From contig NC_063154.1 in NCBI RefSeq assembly GCF_020921035.1, positions 2,232,001 through 2,296,000 on the forward strand: DNA of 64,000 nt, given 5' to 3'. The notes below the pieces were generated by a model, which was given only the letters and a program-made list of their open reading frames with translations, ran no database searches and was not told the DNA's origin. Shown here piece after piece: positions 23,601-35,161 of this stretch. This DNA is from Rhodamnia argentea (lineage: Eukaryota > Streptophyta > Magnoliopsida > Myrtales > Myrtaceae). The number at the start of each line of letters is the position of its first letter. Positions within the stretch are counted from its first letter, which is position 1. A program made the translations under genes and the position numbers.

Positions 23601-26600
23601 GATAAATGACTCAATAGCATCACTGACAAGACCCTCCCTTAGTTGGGCCTTGGCTACCTGACTCCAAACAGCCTCTTCTTCAACCCTAAATGCAAACTCA
23701 ACAGCTCGTTCAATGCTTTGAATATTATCCAGTAAGACATTTACAGCCTGGACATTCAAATTGAACTTCTTGAAAATTGCAAAAGCTTCCTCGTAAAGTT
23801 GGGCTTCCACAGCTACTTCCCCAACCGCTGGTCCATCAAAGTTATCCAGTCTATTGACATAATCCATAACTCTAGATGGATCTGCCTTGATGGCTGTCAA
23901 GATAAGCAGGTTCTGCAAGTTGAAGTTCCCACTAAAAGCAGAATTCTGAAGCACAATCTTCTCAAGAAGTTCAATTAGCTCATGAGGAAGATCAGCCGTC
24001 ATGAAAGCTTTAACAGCTGCAGAAACTTGTTCTGGGCTCTTGCTCTCAGGCAAAGCCGTAGAGACAACCTGATCAATTAGCTGTCTCCTATAAGAGTTCT
24101 CAGGGTCCAGAACTTTCTCCCAGAGATCACCATCCATCCTTTCAACTACATACCTATGATAATGAGATGAAATTAACAAAGGAACAGATCATTCTATCAA
24201 TGACAATAAAAAATTGTGACATGAAGCATGTGCCAAACCTGGCTTGTAATTTGAACAGGGAATTTTTGTTCGTCACATTGATAAGTTCATCATCACATTG
24301 GCCTCTCCTGTAAGCCACAACCGCGAGAGTAGGATCGCGTTTCTCACAATATTTACCCACAACACGTGAATCATAGTATGGGTTGGTTGTGAGAAAATGC
24401 TCCGGATTATTGTTACTTTCGATGATGATTTTACCAAGAGCATTGTGGACATGTACATCTTGGCTTCCCTCACTCACGAGATGCTCCAAAAACTGAGTGA
24501 GCAAACGGAGTCGATTCCTGCAAACCAGATCCCACGCATGAGAACATTAATTTGATCAGAAGCTCGTAAGGATGATAATCCATCACAGAACAGGTGCAAG
24601 AATCAGAGGGCCAGAAGCAAGAAAGAGGGAAATCCACACCTCTTTTCACACTCGTCAACAAGAGGCTCCACTGGTAGCAAAGATCGAACAGAAAGAATTA
24701 AGCCTTTTATGAAATCTTCTGGGCATTCATCGTCTATCAGCTGCCCCACTACCAAAGGAGCATTTCCAGGGTTGACCTACCAAAGAGGCAAAGAATCTTA
24801 TAAACTTCATATAAAGTGAATGCAGAAAGTCGCTGCTTGAAGTCGTAAGATCTCATACCTTCTGGACATAACCCTCGATATATCGAAGCATGTTATTTGA
24901 GTAAAGATAATGTGTGAGATCAGGCACAAAGCCAAAACGATCACAAACATTAATAAGCGGCCGTGCATCAGGAAGCTTGGCCTCCATCAGGAAATTCTTA
25001 GTCTTTTCAGGATCATAGAAATTTGATTCTCTAGTCACACGTTCCACCTCCTTAATTTGTCCAGTTTTAGCAGCAGCCTCAATGTACTTGAAGTGAATGT
25101 CAGGATCCTCACTGGCACAATTGACAAGAAAGGAGACAGCTTCATCCAATGTACCGACACAGCAGTTTTAAGTGAACTTTGAACAAATGACAGGGAAATA
25201 TATCCCTCACTAACCTGGAGCTCAAGTACGAGCCTAGGAAAAAATACAGCCCCTCATATGACTTAAATTGTTCAAAAATCTTTATGCATGCATCAACACC
25301 CAACTGCTCACAATATTCCTTCGCAACCTGTACACATATCTTTCGTGTAGTTACTGAAAATGGGAGAGGAGAAACTTAAGAAGAAAAGGAAAGGTACAAT
25401 ACCTGTACAATAATCTGAAGATTGCCCCTCAGATTGACCAGCAAAAGGTCCTTCATGCACTCCAAAGCCCACTCTCGCGATAGTGTACCGAAAAACTCAA
25501 CAAGTGACTGCAGGTAAACCCAAAATCTCAGGCCCAATTTCAGAACACCCACCATAAAGAAGAGAAAAAACACAACAAAAAAAAAAAATGCAAACCTGTG
25601 GCTCAATGGCATGTGTGTTCACAATGACACGCTTGATATCTGGCAGCTCAGTATAGTGCTGTCAGATAATAGATAGTCAATGTCAGAATAACCGAATTTC
25701 TCATAGTATGTATGAGATTAACCCAAAAATCTCAAACTATACCTGCAGGGCCCGAACAAAGAGACCGGCTTTTTCACAAAGTTGGGCAATTCGAGGACGA
25801 TCATAGTGACTGAACATGCCATTAGCCAAGATGGCATCAGCTACATTTGGAAAAGTGACCAGATTGATTTCGAGAACCTATGATATTGAAGCCTTGTTAG
25901 TGACAAAAGTCATGCGTATATTCATAGAAAACTACAGAGTATCCTTGATACTGATATTATCAATTACCTTTGTCTGAAGAAAACCATGTTCTGGCAAATT
26001 TGGCTTTAGTACATCTAACAAGAATGCAGTCGCTTCTCGGATCAAATTCCTCTGCACGTGCCAGATGGAATCAGACATATTACATTCTTATGCACAAAAA
26101 ACATTATGACTAGCAACCTTAGATAAGCCCTTGTAGCATAATGTGTACATTGCTATAAAGAGCAACAAATTAAATTACAGAGACTAGCCTGAAAAATTGA
26201 AAACCTGGGCAGCATAATGTGTACATTGCAATAAAGAGCCACAAATTAAATTACAGAGACTAGCCTGAAAAATTGAAAACCATAACAGGCTTATTGAAAA
26301 AATGTTATAGACAAACCTGAAGAAAGAGATCTGTTATAGTGTTGTAATCCACAGGACAACCTCCCTCCATTTGAGACATCATTAGTGCAAAATTGACAGC
26401 TCCCTGAAGTAAAGAAATCAGAAAACTTTCTTTGTCGAGATGGCATGAAAAGTAAGTTAAAACATAATTATTAAATGATCGCACAAGCATGCGTGCGACC
26501 CACAGAGCACACTAACAGGTATGCAATTCATATAAGTTTATAAGAATGTTCTTGGCCCACAATAGGGGATTTATAATAATGTCCAAGGTGTCATCCTCCT

Positions 26601-29600
26601 CTTCCACCTCCCTCTTTGCGAAAAAACACCTGACCCTAGCTATTTCATGAAAAAAAATTTTGATGGACTCTGCATGCATCTGAACAAAATCTAACCAACA
26701 TTAGGCGAACTTGCTGCCCAACCGGATATTATGCTATTCAAAGGTCAATTTAAGCAGTGAATAATGTAAGGGATTCACCAAACTAATGCCATCAATGCCC
26801 TTCAGTAGTCCAAATAGGAGCAAGGACAGAAACGTAAATTATCCATAGGGCAAAGATTACAGTAAGAACAGCATTTGTACGCAATCATTCAACTAGGTTG
26901 ATAAGAATTATAGTGAACTGGAAGAGCAAACAAAAAACCGTAGTCACATGACTCATATACCGCGCCAGTTATACCACCCTTTCCCGTACCACATAACAAA
27001 TTTTGGTGAAAATATGTCTGTGTGAGAACTTGCCCATGTGCATAGCCATTGGGATATTAGTTAGCTATACTGCAGCTGCTTTTCTTTGCCTAGGACAGAG
27101 ACACAGCAAGAGAGGTATCTTCACGAGTATGAGATATAACTACAGAGAGCACACCTGAGGATCTGTTCGCAGAATTGTCTGCAAAAGGAAGAGATAGTCT
27201 GGTGTGTACCCAACCTAGAAGAAAAAAAGCAGCGCATAAGATCCAAGAAAACTGAAGTGAAGAAATAACAAGAAGAGGACTCTAGAAATGTACATAGCAG
27301 TCAAAACTCTACTTGAAGGATAGGAAATTTGGGCAGACCTGCTTGGAGTATATCAGAATTTTGTCAAACTCTCGCCGCTCAGCAAAAGCTGCAACTACTT
27401 TTGGAGTTGCTCTGGCTTTGATATATATTTTCAATGCGAGGTCATTATCAACGGTCTGCAATAAAAAGACCAAGAATATAAGCAGAAGAACACCTTTATA
27501 TAGCCAGACTAGTCTTTTCGTATATCCGCGATCTATTGAATATCATGTAGATCTTAGAACTAAAGAAGTTGAAAGAAAGAAAGAAAGAACATTAATAAAA
27601 CCCGACCTTCACAAGATCCCCGAGTTCCTCACTACATTCCAGCTTATCCTCAGCCAACCAGTTCTCAAGAAGGTTTTTCTTGTTTTGATTCACAACCAGG
27701 CGAGACAGCTCCAATGACTCAAATGCATTAAGCTTTCCCCTGGTTAGAAGGGTCCCAAAGTACTGCAAGAGAGGTGGTGTTTGCCCACCTTGAACTGGGA
27801 CACTCTGCAGTATTGGCAAGGATGAAAAAATTCATATCATCTGTCAAATAATATTCCAAGCGAACTGCTACAAATTTTATTATTGCCGAAAAGAAACATA
27901 GATATAATCAGTCCCAATAGAAACTCTTCTTACCATACTAAGCAATATTATCGATAAGATAGTCTCCATTGGTTAGGATATTCTTCAAACCACAGATTAA
28001 TTTCCAAATAAGGAAAAGGAAGCTACGACAGAATCTGAAAACTGAATCATCTCATAAAAAATACATATAGCCAGAATTTTCATACTTTGACTGTCACGAA
28101 CAACTTCAGTCAGGACCAGGGAACAGGATTCTATTTGTCCAAGAAAAAGAAGCAACAATATGATCACAGAAAAATCTATTCTAAATGTCAGAAAAACAAG
28201 CACCTGAAATTTAGCAACTGTCTCCGGGGTGCGAAGTATTCCTTGCGGAGACTCGGCAGCAAGCTCAGCAGCTTCTTTGTATTTAGTTTGAGCAAAGAGT
28301 TCTTGGAAACGTTGCACAACCTGATAAATTTGGAAACATATTCTGATTTCATTATGCGAGATATATAAGCTCTGAGGTATTAAAAATCTACAAGAGCACA
28401 TTTGACATGCTCTCAGAGTGACCACATCAAGCAGAACTGCCAAATCATGTACAGTTATATTAAGAAAACTATAGCTGCTTCAGAGCATACTATCAAATCT
28501 CAAAGTTGGGGAACCAAAAAAAACAAGATAAAACCTCCAGATCAACCAAACAAAGAACCAAAATTTTGTTGAGTCTACTTCATCACAGGAGAACCAAACT
28601 CACTAGGTTCCAGATTGTACAACTGTTCCATTTGCCTTAACTAAGTAACTAAAGTTCAAACATAGGCCTATGTAAGCATGTGTACGTGCCAAGATAGACA
28701 AAACGGAGATGAACGTAAAGGAGATACTTTGATGGATAGGAAAGAGATAACAATCACAGAATGGCCATGCGCATATGAAGATAAATTCCAATACAACCAA
28801 ACCAGTCAGTTTTGCCCTCATTTGGTCACAAGTTATGCAATACTTAACTCCTACACTATCAATCATCCAGTATGTATAGACAAATTACTCAGAATTAGGA
28901 GTATATTGCATTACCAGCTGCTCTGCACCAGGAAGATTTCCTCTCTTTGCAAGATTCACTGCAAGCTCCAAGTTGTTCAGCTGCAGAATCACCAAATAAT
29001 TGTTAACGTGATACATTAGCATCCAAGGTGAAATTTGAGGACTATGAAGATACGCATATCTGATGCACATACTTGGCCACTAACAAAAGGCACAATCGTT
29101 GCCTCATTTACAGTAGCCAATAAGACCTGGCCACGCCTGTTTACTGCATAAAAACCACCAACTGATGAAGCTTCTGCAGTTAGAAATACCGGATCTGGAC
29201 TAATTCTGTTTCTGTACACAGCAGTAGCTGTCTCCAAATCATAGACGAATAGCAGTCCAAGTTTGGTGATCACGTATATCAAACTGTATTTGTGGGATAT
29301 CTGCATCAAATAAATCCGAAACCTAATTCATATGTTGCAATTTTCTAACATTTTCAGGAGAATCAAACATCACCTCTAATACCTGCATTGCTACTGGAAA
29401 ATCATCAGTAAAATCAGGAGGAAAGAAAAGATCCGCTTGTTTCTTCGAAAAAGACGGCTTCCCTGCTAATAAAAGTGCATTGTTAGAAGGAGCAGGCAAT
29501 ATATAAGATCCAGATGGACTCTTGAGACCTGTGAATAAATGAAAAGAAGAGACTAGAATCAAATGACACAATGTAAGAAAACCTGGTTGGGCACCCAGCT

Positions 29601-32600
29601 CGATAACATGTAACTTGGATGCAATCTGACCAGCATTAACAGTCTTCGTTGCAAAGGCGATGAGAGTTGAAGGATTCTCATTTCCAGGAACCTGTACATG
29701 AGGTGAAGAGAGATTAACAGGGTTGACAACCGAAGCACATGATCCAATAGATTAAAAAGATAGGTGAAGTGACCGCACTTTATAAGTTGCAAATGATGCA
29801 GCATGCGCTTCGAGGGCTTGACTACGCTGCTGATCCACAGAGAAAAGTTGCATATTCCCCTTCACCAGTTGTGGCCGCTAGAAGACAGATTTTGACATCA
29901 AAGTTACTTGACCATCAAAGGGGACTAGAAATTATAGAAATACGAAAAATATTGACACCACACATGCTTTATAGAAAGTCTGAAACCATGATGTACCGAC
30001 CACAAACTTTACATTTCCATAGAGAAAAAGTTTCAGAAAGAATTAGTAACATGATGAGAGAGGAAGTGTGAACCACAAGAGGGCAGACCTAGAGCAATCA
30101 CGGACACATTTCATGGGCCACTGAGGCTGGATAGAAGAATCACGGACACCATCTCCACTAAAATTAGAGCAGCTTAAATTTAAAAGAATCAAGTCAAATC
30201 ATACTGTCCCATGACTGGCATGCACCTACAACAGCCATGCTTCTCTTTTTTTCGAAATTAGCAGTTAGAAGGGAGAAAGTCTTTTTCCACATTCACCTAC
30301 AGCGACAGGTGGCCACTCAAGAGACCTTTTCCTCGGATTCTTCTACATATGAATTATTCTTCAACACAAAAGGCAAGGTTTTTATTTATATATTTTTATT
30401 TTTATATAATTATTTTTTTTCCCTCAATCAGTCTTGCTTTTCTTTTATTTATTTTTGGGTTCATCGACCGCCGACCCCAACTAGTTTGGGATAAAGGTGA
30501 TGTTGATGTTGATGTTGACAAAAGGTAAGTTTTTTCAAATACCTTTATTCGGACAAACAACAGAATCCCTAGGACATACCTCAGGCGAACCGGGAGCAAT
30601 CCCAACCAAAACCAACCATTTCTCTGAAGGGTCGCATCGATAATTTATTATCTGGTTGTTGACAAGATTAGCTGTTCTCTCAAACATCTTTACAGGCTCA
30701 GCATCACCTGAAGATTGGTTATTTATAAGAAACATATGATGGATAACATTCTGAAGTAGAATAAGGGATAACACACACATTAGTACACCTACAATGCACA
30801 TCATACAGGATGGTGAATAGTAAAGTAAAGCATCATCAACTGTATGTAATTGGAGCATGAAAAAGCTAGGTACCTTCAATTGTCCAATGATATACCGTGG
30901 TTTGGGTGACAAGACCCAACATTTTGGGAGTAATCCACTTCCAAAAGACAACCTATAAATGGAAGAACCCGAATTAGGTCAACCTCCAACCCTTTTGAGA
31001 AAAAGATCGATAAAGGAGGAAAGCAAGTAAGTGGACAGCACCTGCTCTGGCATCTGATGAGACTTCATTTTTGCTTTCATCTCAATGTTGAATATTTGCA
31101 AGTGATCTTGGGTGGTTCCCGGAAGTTGGGCTTCAAAAAGAATGTAACAGCTAATCAACAAGGAGTGCATAACAATGTAAAAAGAAAAATGCAGAAGATA
31201 TTTAACTAAGTGAATTCAACTCCATGCTTGCAGAGAAATTCACCACACTGATGCTGCACTGCAAACTGTCATTTCAAGATTTTGGCAGAAGTACATTCAT
31301 GGCTTTAACAAGTGACCAACTTCCAGAGAAACAGTGTTTAGCCCAATGCTTGTTATGCAATCCATCTCAACTGACCGGACATCAAAAGGCAAAAGACCCA
31401 GATTGGCACGGAAACGTGATTTGTCTAACGTTTCATTCATCGCATCTGGGCCTGATATACTAACCACAAAAGCAAATATAACATCCATTATTGAGTTACT
31501 CTTTGCTTGAAGGACCTATTTGCTAAGACTTGTTGATTTGACCAAACTTGAGAAATCATATGTTATTAAGAAAAAATAATTCGAGTAGAACCATTCTTCC
31601 CCTAAATCAAATATCCTGCGATTGTGTGTATAAATGAAGTAATGATACAATAAAATTGCAGATCTTACACACCCTAAACTCCCTGCTGTGGCTAACTATA
31701 TGAGCAACCAGCAGGTAATAGGAAGCCCAATATGGTGAAAATGTATCACAATAATCAATAAGAAACGACAGGTCTATTATGCCCTGCTACCGAATCACTA
31801 TCCATCTTCCCACTGAAGACGACAAATGTGTACAGTAATTGGTCGATCACAGAACCATCACCTATGAATACAGTATTTCACCCATATCCTACCAGATTGA
31901 AATGTCATTTTCATTATGATGCGCCAAAAAAATTCAACAAAATATAAATCAAGTGCGCCCCAAAAGCACAGACAATTACATGGAAACGAGTTTCAAAACG
32001 TAGTAACACCGCAACAACTCTAAAAGGCTAAAGTAAGTGTCGGATGGTTCTCAAAAAAAATATCCACACCTTTTAAAGCGAGAATTCTAGAATTTGGGTT
32101 CATCAGTGCTGAGTCTGCAGTAATAGGCCTCCTCAAAGGTTGCATAGGCATACTCATGTCAATGATGACCACGCTATTTTGAGGCGCTGTTTCGCGCACA
32201 CAGATGTACTTCTCTGATTCCATCGTGACATGCGTAAAGGTGATGAACTGTGGATTGATGCCTAAGCTTGGAAGCTGCAAACAAAAAAAGATCAGACCAA
32301 TAGACAACTCAATTACTCGCTCTAATAGGAGAAAGAAAGTAAACCACGTCTAACTTCCCAAGATCACCAGTAATGCCACAATTTCAAACTGCTTGACTGC
32401 CAAATTGAACCGGCACAGTGTCTTCTCCGCTGATCTAAACTGAAACCGAAGTTGCCCTATCTAAACTAGGGCACCAAATTATCATGCCTAGCCTGACAAA
32501 TAGTAGCTATAATACGAATTCACTTATATTGTACAGATGTACGACTGTCAGTGATCTAAAACCACTTGGATAGCCATCAACAATCTCGAGCAACGACACG

Positions 32601-32760
32601 TTTAAGGTTCTGCACGCTCTTCGCATCCACAGCCGAAATCGAGCTTCACTTCGAGATACTCCGATCAACGGTAGACGACGCTTAGTGAATTTCAGAAAAA
32701 GGAAGTTGAACTGACCGTTAAGGCCTCCTTCATGGTGATCGGAGCGTTCGCAGCCGCCAT
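20612..32760 (-). CDS. CHC: Clathrin heavy chain
   Basis: Heavy chain of the clathrin triskelion, which coats vesicles at the plasma membrane and trans-Golgi. Exons in coding order: 32716-32760, 32070-32274, 31042-31130, 30874-30952, 30580-30707, 29779-29877, 29583-29691, 29383-29462, 29073-29300, 28915-28980, 28204-28320, 27607-27804, 27339-27455, 27155-27214, 26317-26403, 25968-26051, 25743-25877, 25596-25658, 25403-25507, 25215-25327, 24859-25111, 24640-24776, 24239-24517, 23151-24153, 22423-22908, 22158-22328, 21886-22071, 21290-21412, 21090-21200, 20612-20773. All are GT-AG and total 5118 nt, 1705 aa, the usual plant length. The N-terminal beta-propeller starts [15 protein letters not shown]; the alpha-solenoid of CHCR repeats runs through exons 10-28; the C-terminus ends in a Pro/Gly/Met-rich tail, PPMGSY. 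Exon 24 alone is 1003 nt. Intron 7 has a second in-frame acceptor. The 5' UTR carries a GA repeat (32870-32892). Confidence 0.97.
26135..26281. repeat. 71-bp tandem duplication in clathrin heavy chain intron
   Basis: Two nearly identical copies, 26135-26205 and 26211-26281, start AGCATAATGTGTACATTG and end TTGAAAACC. They lie between CHC exons 16 and 15. The near identity shows the duplication is recent. Confidence 0.92.
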
Positions 32761-34249
32761 GGTTGATCGGATCAGCGGCCGGTCCAGTCGGACAGATCAG
32801 ATCCCACGGCCGGAAGCGAATCGCTGCGAGATCTTGCAGCAGTGAAGCTCGCCAGAACCCTCAGCGCAGAGAGAGAGAGAGAGAGAGAAGAGAGAGGAGC
32901 GAGAAACAGAGAAGGGAGACCAATATATCGCGGATTTTTTTGTAAAAGAACGAAAACGAAATGATGGAACTCCGGTGGAGACTGAGGTCGGCCTGACGCG
33001 ACGTGGAAAAGTATGGAAGTTCAATAATGCCCTAAACTTTTTTATTGCTCTCTATTTCTTTTTCTTTTGACTCGAATTTTTTTTTCCCATATTTTATTTT
33101 ATTTTCACAATTTTTTCAATACATTAATCGAGTGCCAAATATCAATTTAACGTTCTAAGTGCGATTATTCTGCCGATGTTGCACGTAAATAAGATGAATT
33201 AACTATGTCTCAATCGGCTTAATAGTAACTATTAAAATGAGGTAATCTCTATTTTTAACTTTAAAAGCCATGAATAAGTTATTGATGAATATTCGGATGT
33301 TAATTATTATACGTAATGGAACATTTCTTGTGTTTCGTTATAAATAACACGCAATTTAAACTCCGAAGAAAATTGAAAATTTTAAAAGTCACCCCTAATT
33401 AATTAGCTATAACTTATATTTCTTAACTGAAGACAAATTTGAATTCCAATTATAAAATGCCAACATTTATAAAGATCCAATTAATTTGCATAAAGAATTC
33501 TAGATGTATACTTATATCAATAATATCGATATTTTCCAAATTCTTAAGAAAATTGCGAGTTCTATCCTTTTTTTCCATATTATTTCGATCTAGCATTCAC
33601 AAATTTGTATTCCTTTGTCTTTCAATTTGTAACTTTTTTTAGACCCAAAAAAAAAATTGTAACTTTTTCGGCTAATTTGTTTGAAATGGCTTCTTTCTTT
33701 TTTCTTTTCAAATGGATTTCAAGGAATGTTACAACCTCATCTACAAGCCAATAATATATTTTAATGTGAAAAATACTAATTTTTATGATGGCACAAATGC
33801 TATTTTAAAGTTAGTTAAGAGACAAATAATAACTTATCACTGGATTCGCATTCATTACCAAATTACTAGATGTACAAAGTTAATTTCCTCGATGAAGAGA
33901 TCTAATTTGTTATTTAAGAAGAATCACCTATTGGATTAATTAACATGTGTTAGCTGTACTTTTCTTCTTTTTTACCCAAGAAATCACTAAATACACATAA
34001 TTTTATTTCAAATTTCACATTAAACTAATAGACGATCAAAACAATTCAATAGATCGAGATGCATAACAAGGATCATACCCATATTGTTAGTTATGCACTT
34101 ACTGACAAATACAATCTCTTTTACCGCTTACGCGTTGTCAGTGGACATCATATTTGTTGACCAAAAGCATATACTTATTCTTTTTTTCTTTTTCTTTTTT
34201 TGGTAAGGAAAGCACATACTTATTCTTTTAGTCATCTAACATGAATAGT

Positions 34250-34584
34250 TTTTGCAATTGGGTCCTCAAAATTTTTTTTTTTTTGGTGCAAATGAGGTCC
34301 TTGAACTTATTTATATTTTAATCTAAGTCCTTTCTCTGATCAACACACTTAATTATTTTATTATGAATGTTTGAAGTGTCTATTTTTTTCTTCGATACGT
34401 TAAATTTTAGAATTCGCAAAGCCTTTTTCTCCCTTTTGTTTTATAATATTAAAAAAAGCACATCAAACACTCGTCAATGTAATTACATTTGATAATTTAA
34501 AAAAGGAATTGATTGAAAAAAATAAAGTAAGTTACAGGATTTAATTTGTACCAAAAGAAGTCGAGGACTCAATTGAAAATTTGC
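34250..34584. repeat. Palindromic (foldback) element, 335 bp
   Basis: The ends are inverted copies: the left reads TTTGCAATTGGGTCCTC and the right, in reverse complement, CAAATTTTCAATTGAGTCCTC. The arms continue inward with related AT-rich sequence, including GGTGCAAATGAGGTCC near 34286 against its inverted relative near 34540. There is no coding capacity. A clear target duplication was not found. Confidence 0.65.
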
Positions 34585-34671
34585 ACAAATTTGAGGGTAA
34601 ATTTGGACTTAAAGCAAAACGATATGCACAATTATATATTTTTTAAAAACTTTGAATTTCATTTTTCATTA

Positions 34672-35075
34672 GGGAAAAAACCACCAAAAACCCCGAACTA
34701 TGCCAACTGTGACACATTTATCCTAAACTTTTTTTTGTGACACCAAAAATCCCAACTTTTACTCATGTGACACATTTATCCCAAACTTTTTCTTGTGACA
34801 TTGAAAACCCTAAACTTATACCCGTGTGACATATTTATCCCAAAATATTTTTTTGTAACAAAAAAAATCATAAACTTATATTGGTGTGTCACATGAATAT
34901 AAGTTTGGAGTTTTTAATGTCACAACAAAAAGTTTGGGGTAAATGTGTCATACAAGCACAAGTTTGGGGTAAATGTGTCACATGCATACAAGTTTAGGAT
35001 TTTTTGTGTCACAAGAAAAGTTTGAGATAAATGCCTCACAGCGGGCATAGTTTAGGGTTTTTAGTGGCTTTTTCC
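34672..35075. mobile_element. Foldback/MITE-like element with tandem-repeat arms
   Basis: The ends are long inverted repeats: the left starts GGGAAAAAACCACCAAAAAC, and the right in reverse complement reads GGAAAAAGCCACTAAAAACC. Each arm is a run of units of about 55-60 bases with the theme GTGACACATTTATCCCAAAC (left) or its inverse, GTTTGGGGTAAATGTGTCA (right), at least three units per arm. The flanks share TTCATTA (34665-34671 and 35079-35085) within a 10-bp stretch matching at 8 of 10 positions, a likely 9-10 bp target duplication as in Mutator-type elements. It ends 86 bp before the hydrolase ATG. Confidence 0.8.
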
Positions 35076-35161
35076 ATATTCATTAAAGGCAAGAAACTCG
35101 CTCTCATTTTTCAATTTTCGATGACTTGGACCGTCCGGGAAAAGGAGCGAAGCTTTCGTCA

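Larger units (their letters stand above)
32761..35161. other. AT-rich divergent spacer, clathrin heavy chain to hydrolase
   Basis: This is the shared upstream region of two divergent genes. The left 250 bases are the CHC 5' UTR and promoter with a GA microsatellite. The middle (33020-34240) is very AT-rich with no recognisable gene; the short open frames at 33439-33642 and 33712-33939 have no domain. The right part holds two palindromic elements listed separately. Confidence 0.6.

Noticed and set aside
29463-29528. Treating the 66 bases before 29463 as constitutive clathrin exon
   Set aside because: It would give 1727 residues and interrupt a segment conserved in plant clathrin (QPGKPSF). 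The downstream acceptor gives exactly 1705, so I kept it as an alternative only.
34672-35075. CRISPR-like array of spaced repeats
   Set aside because: The units are imperfect, abut with no unique spacers and reverse orientation halfway, which is a foldback element in a plant genome.
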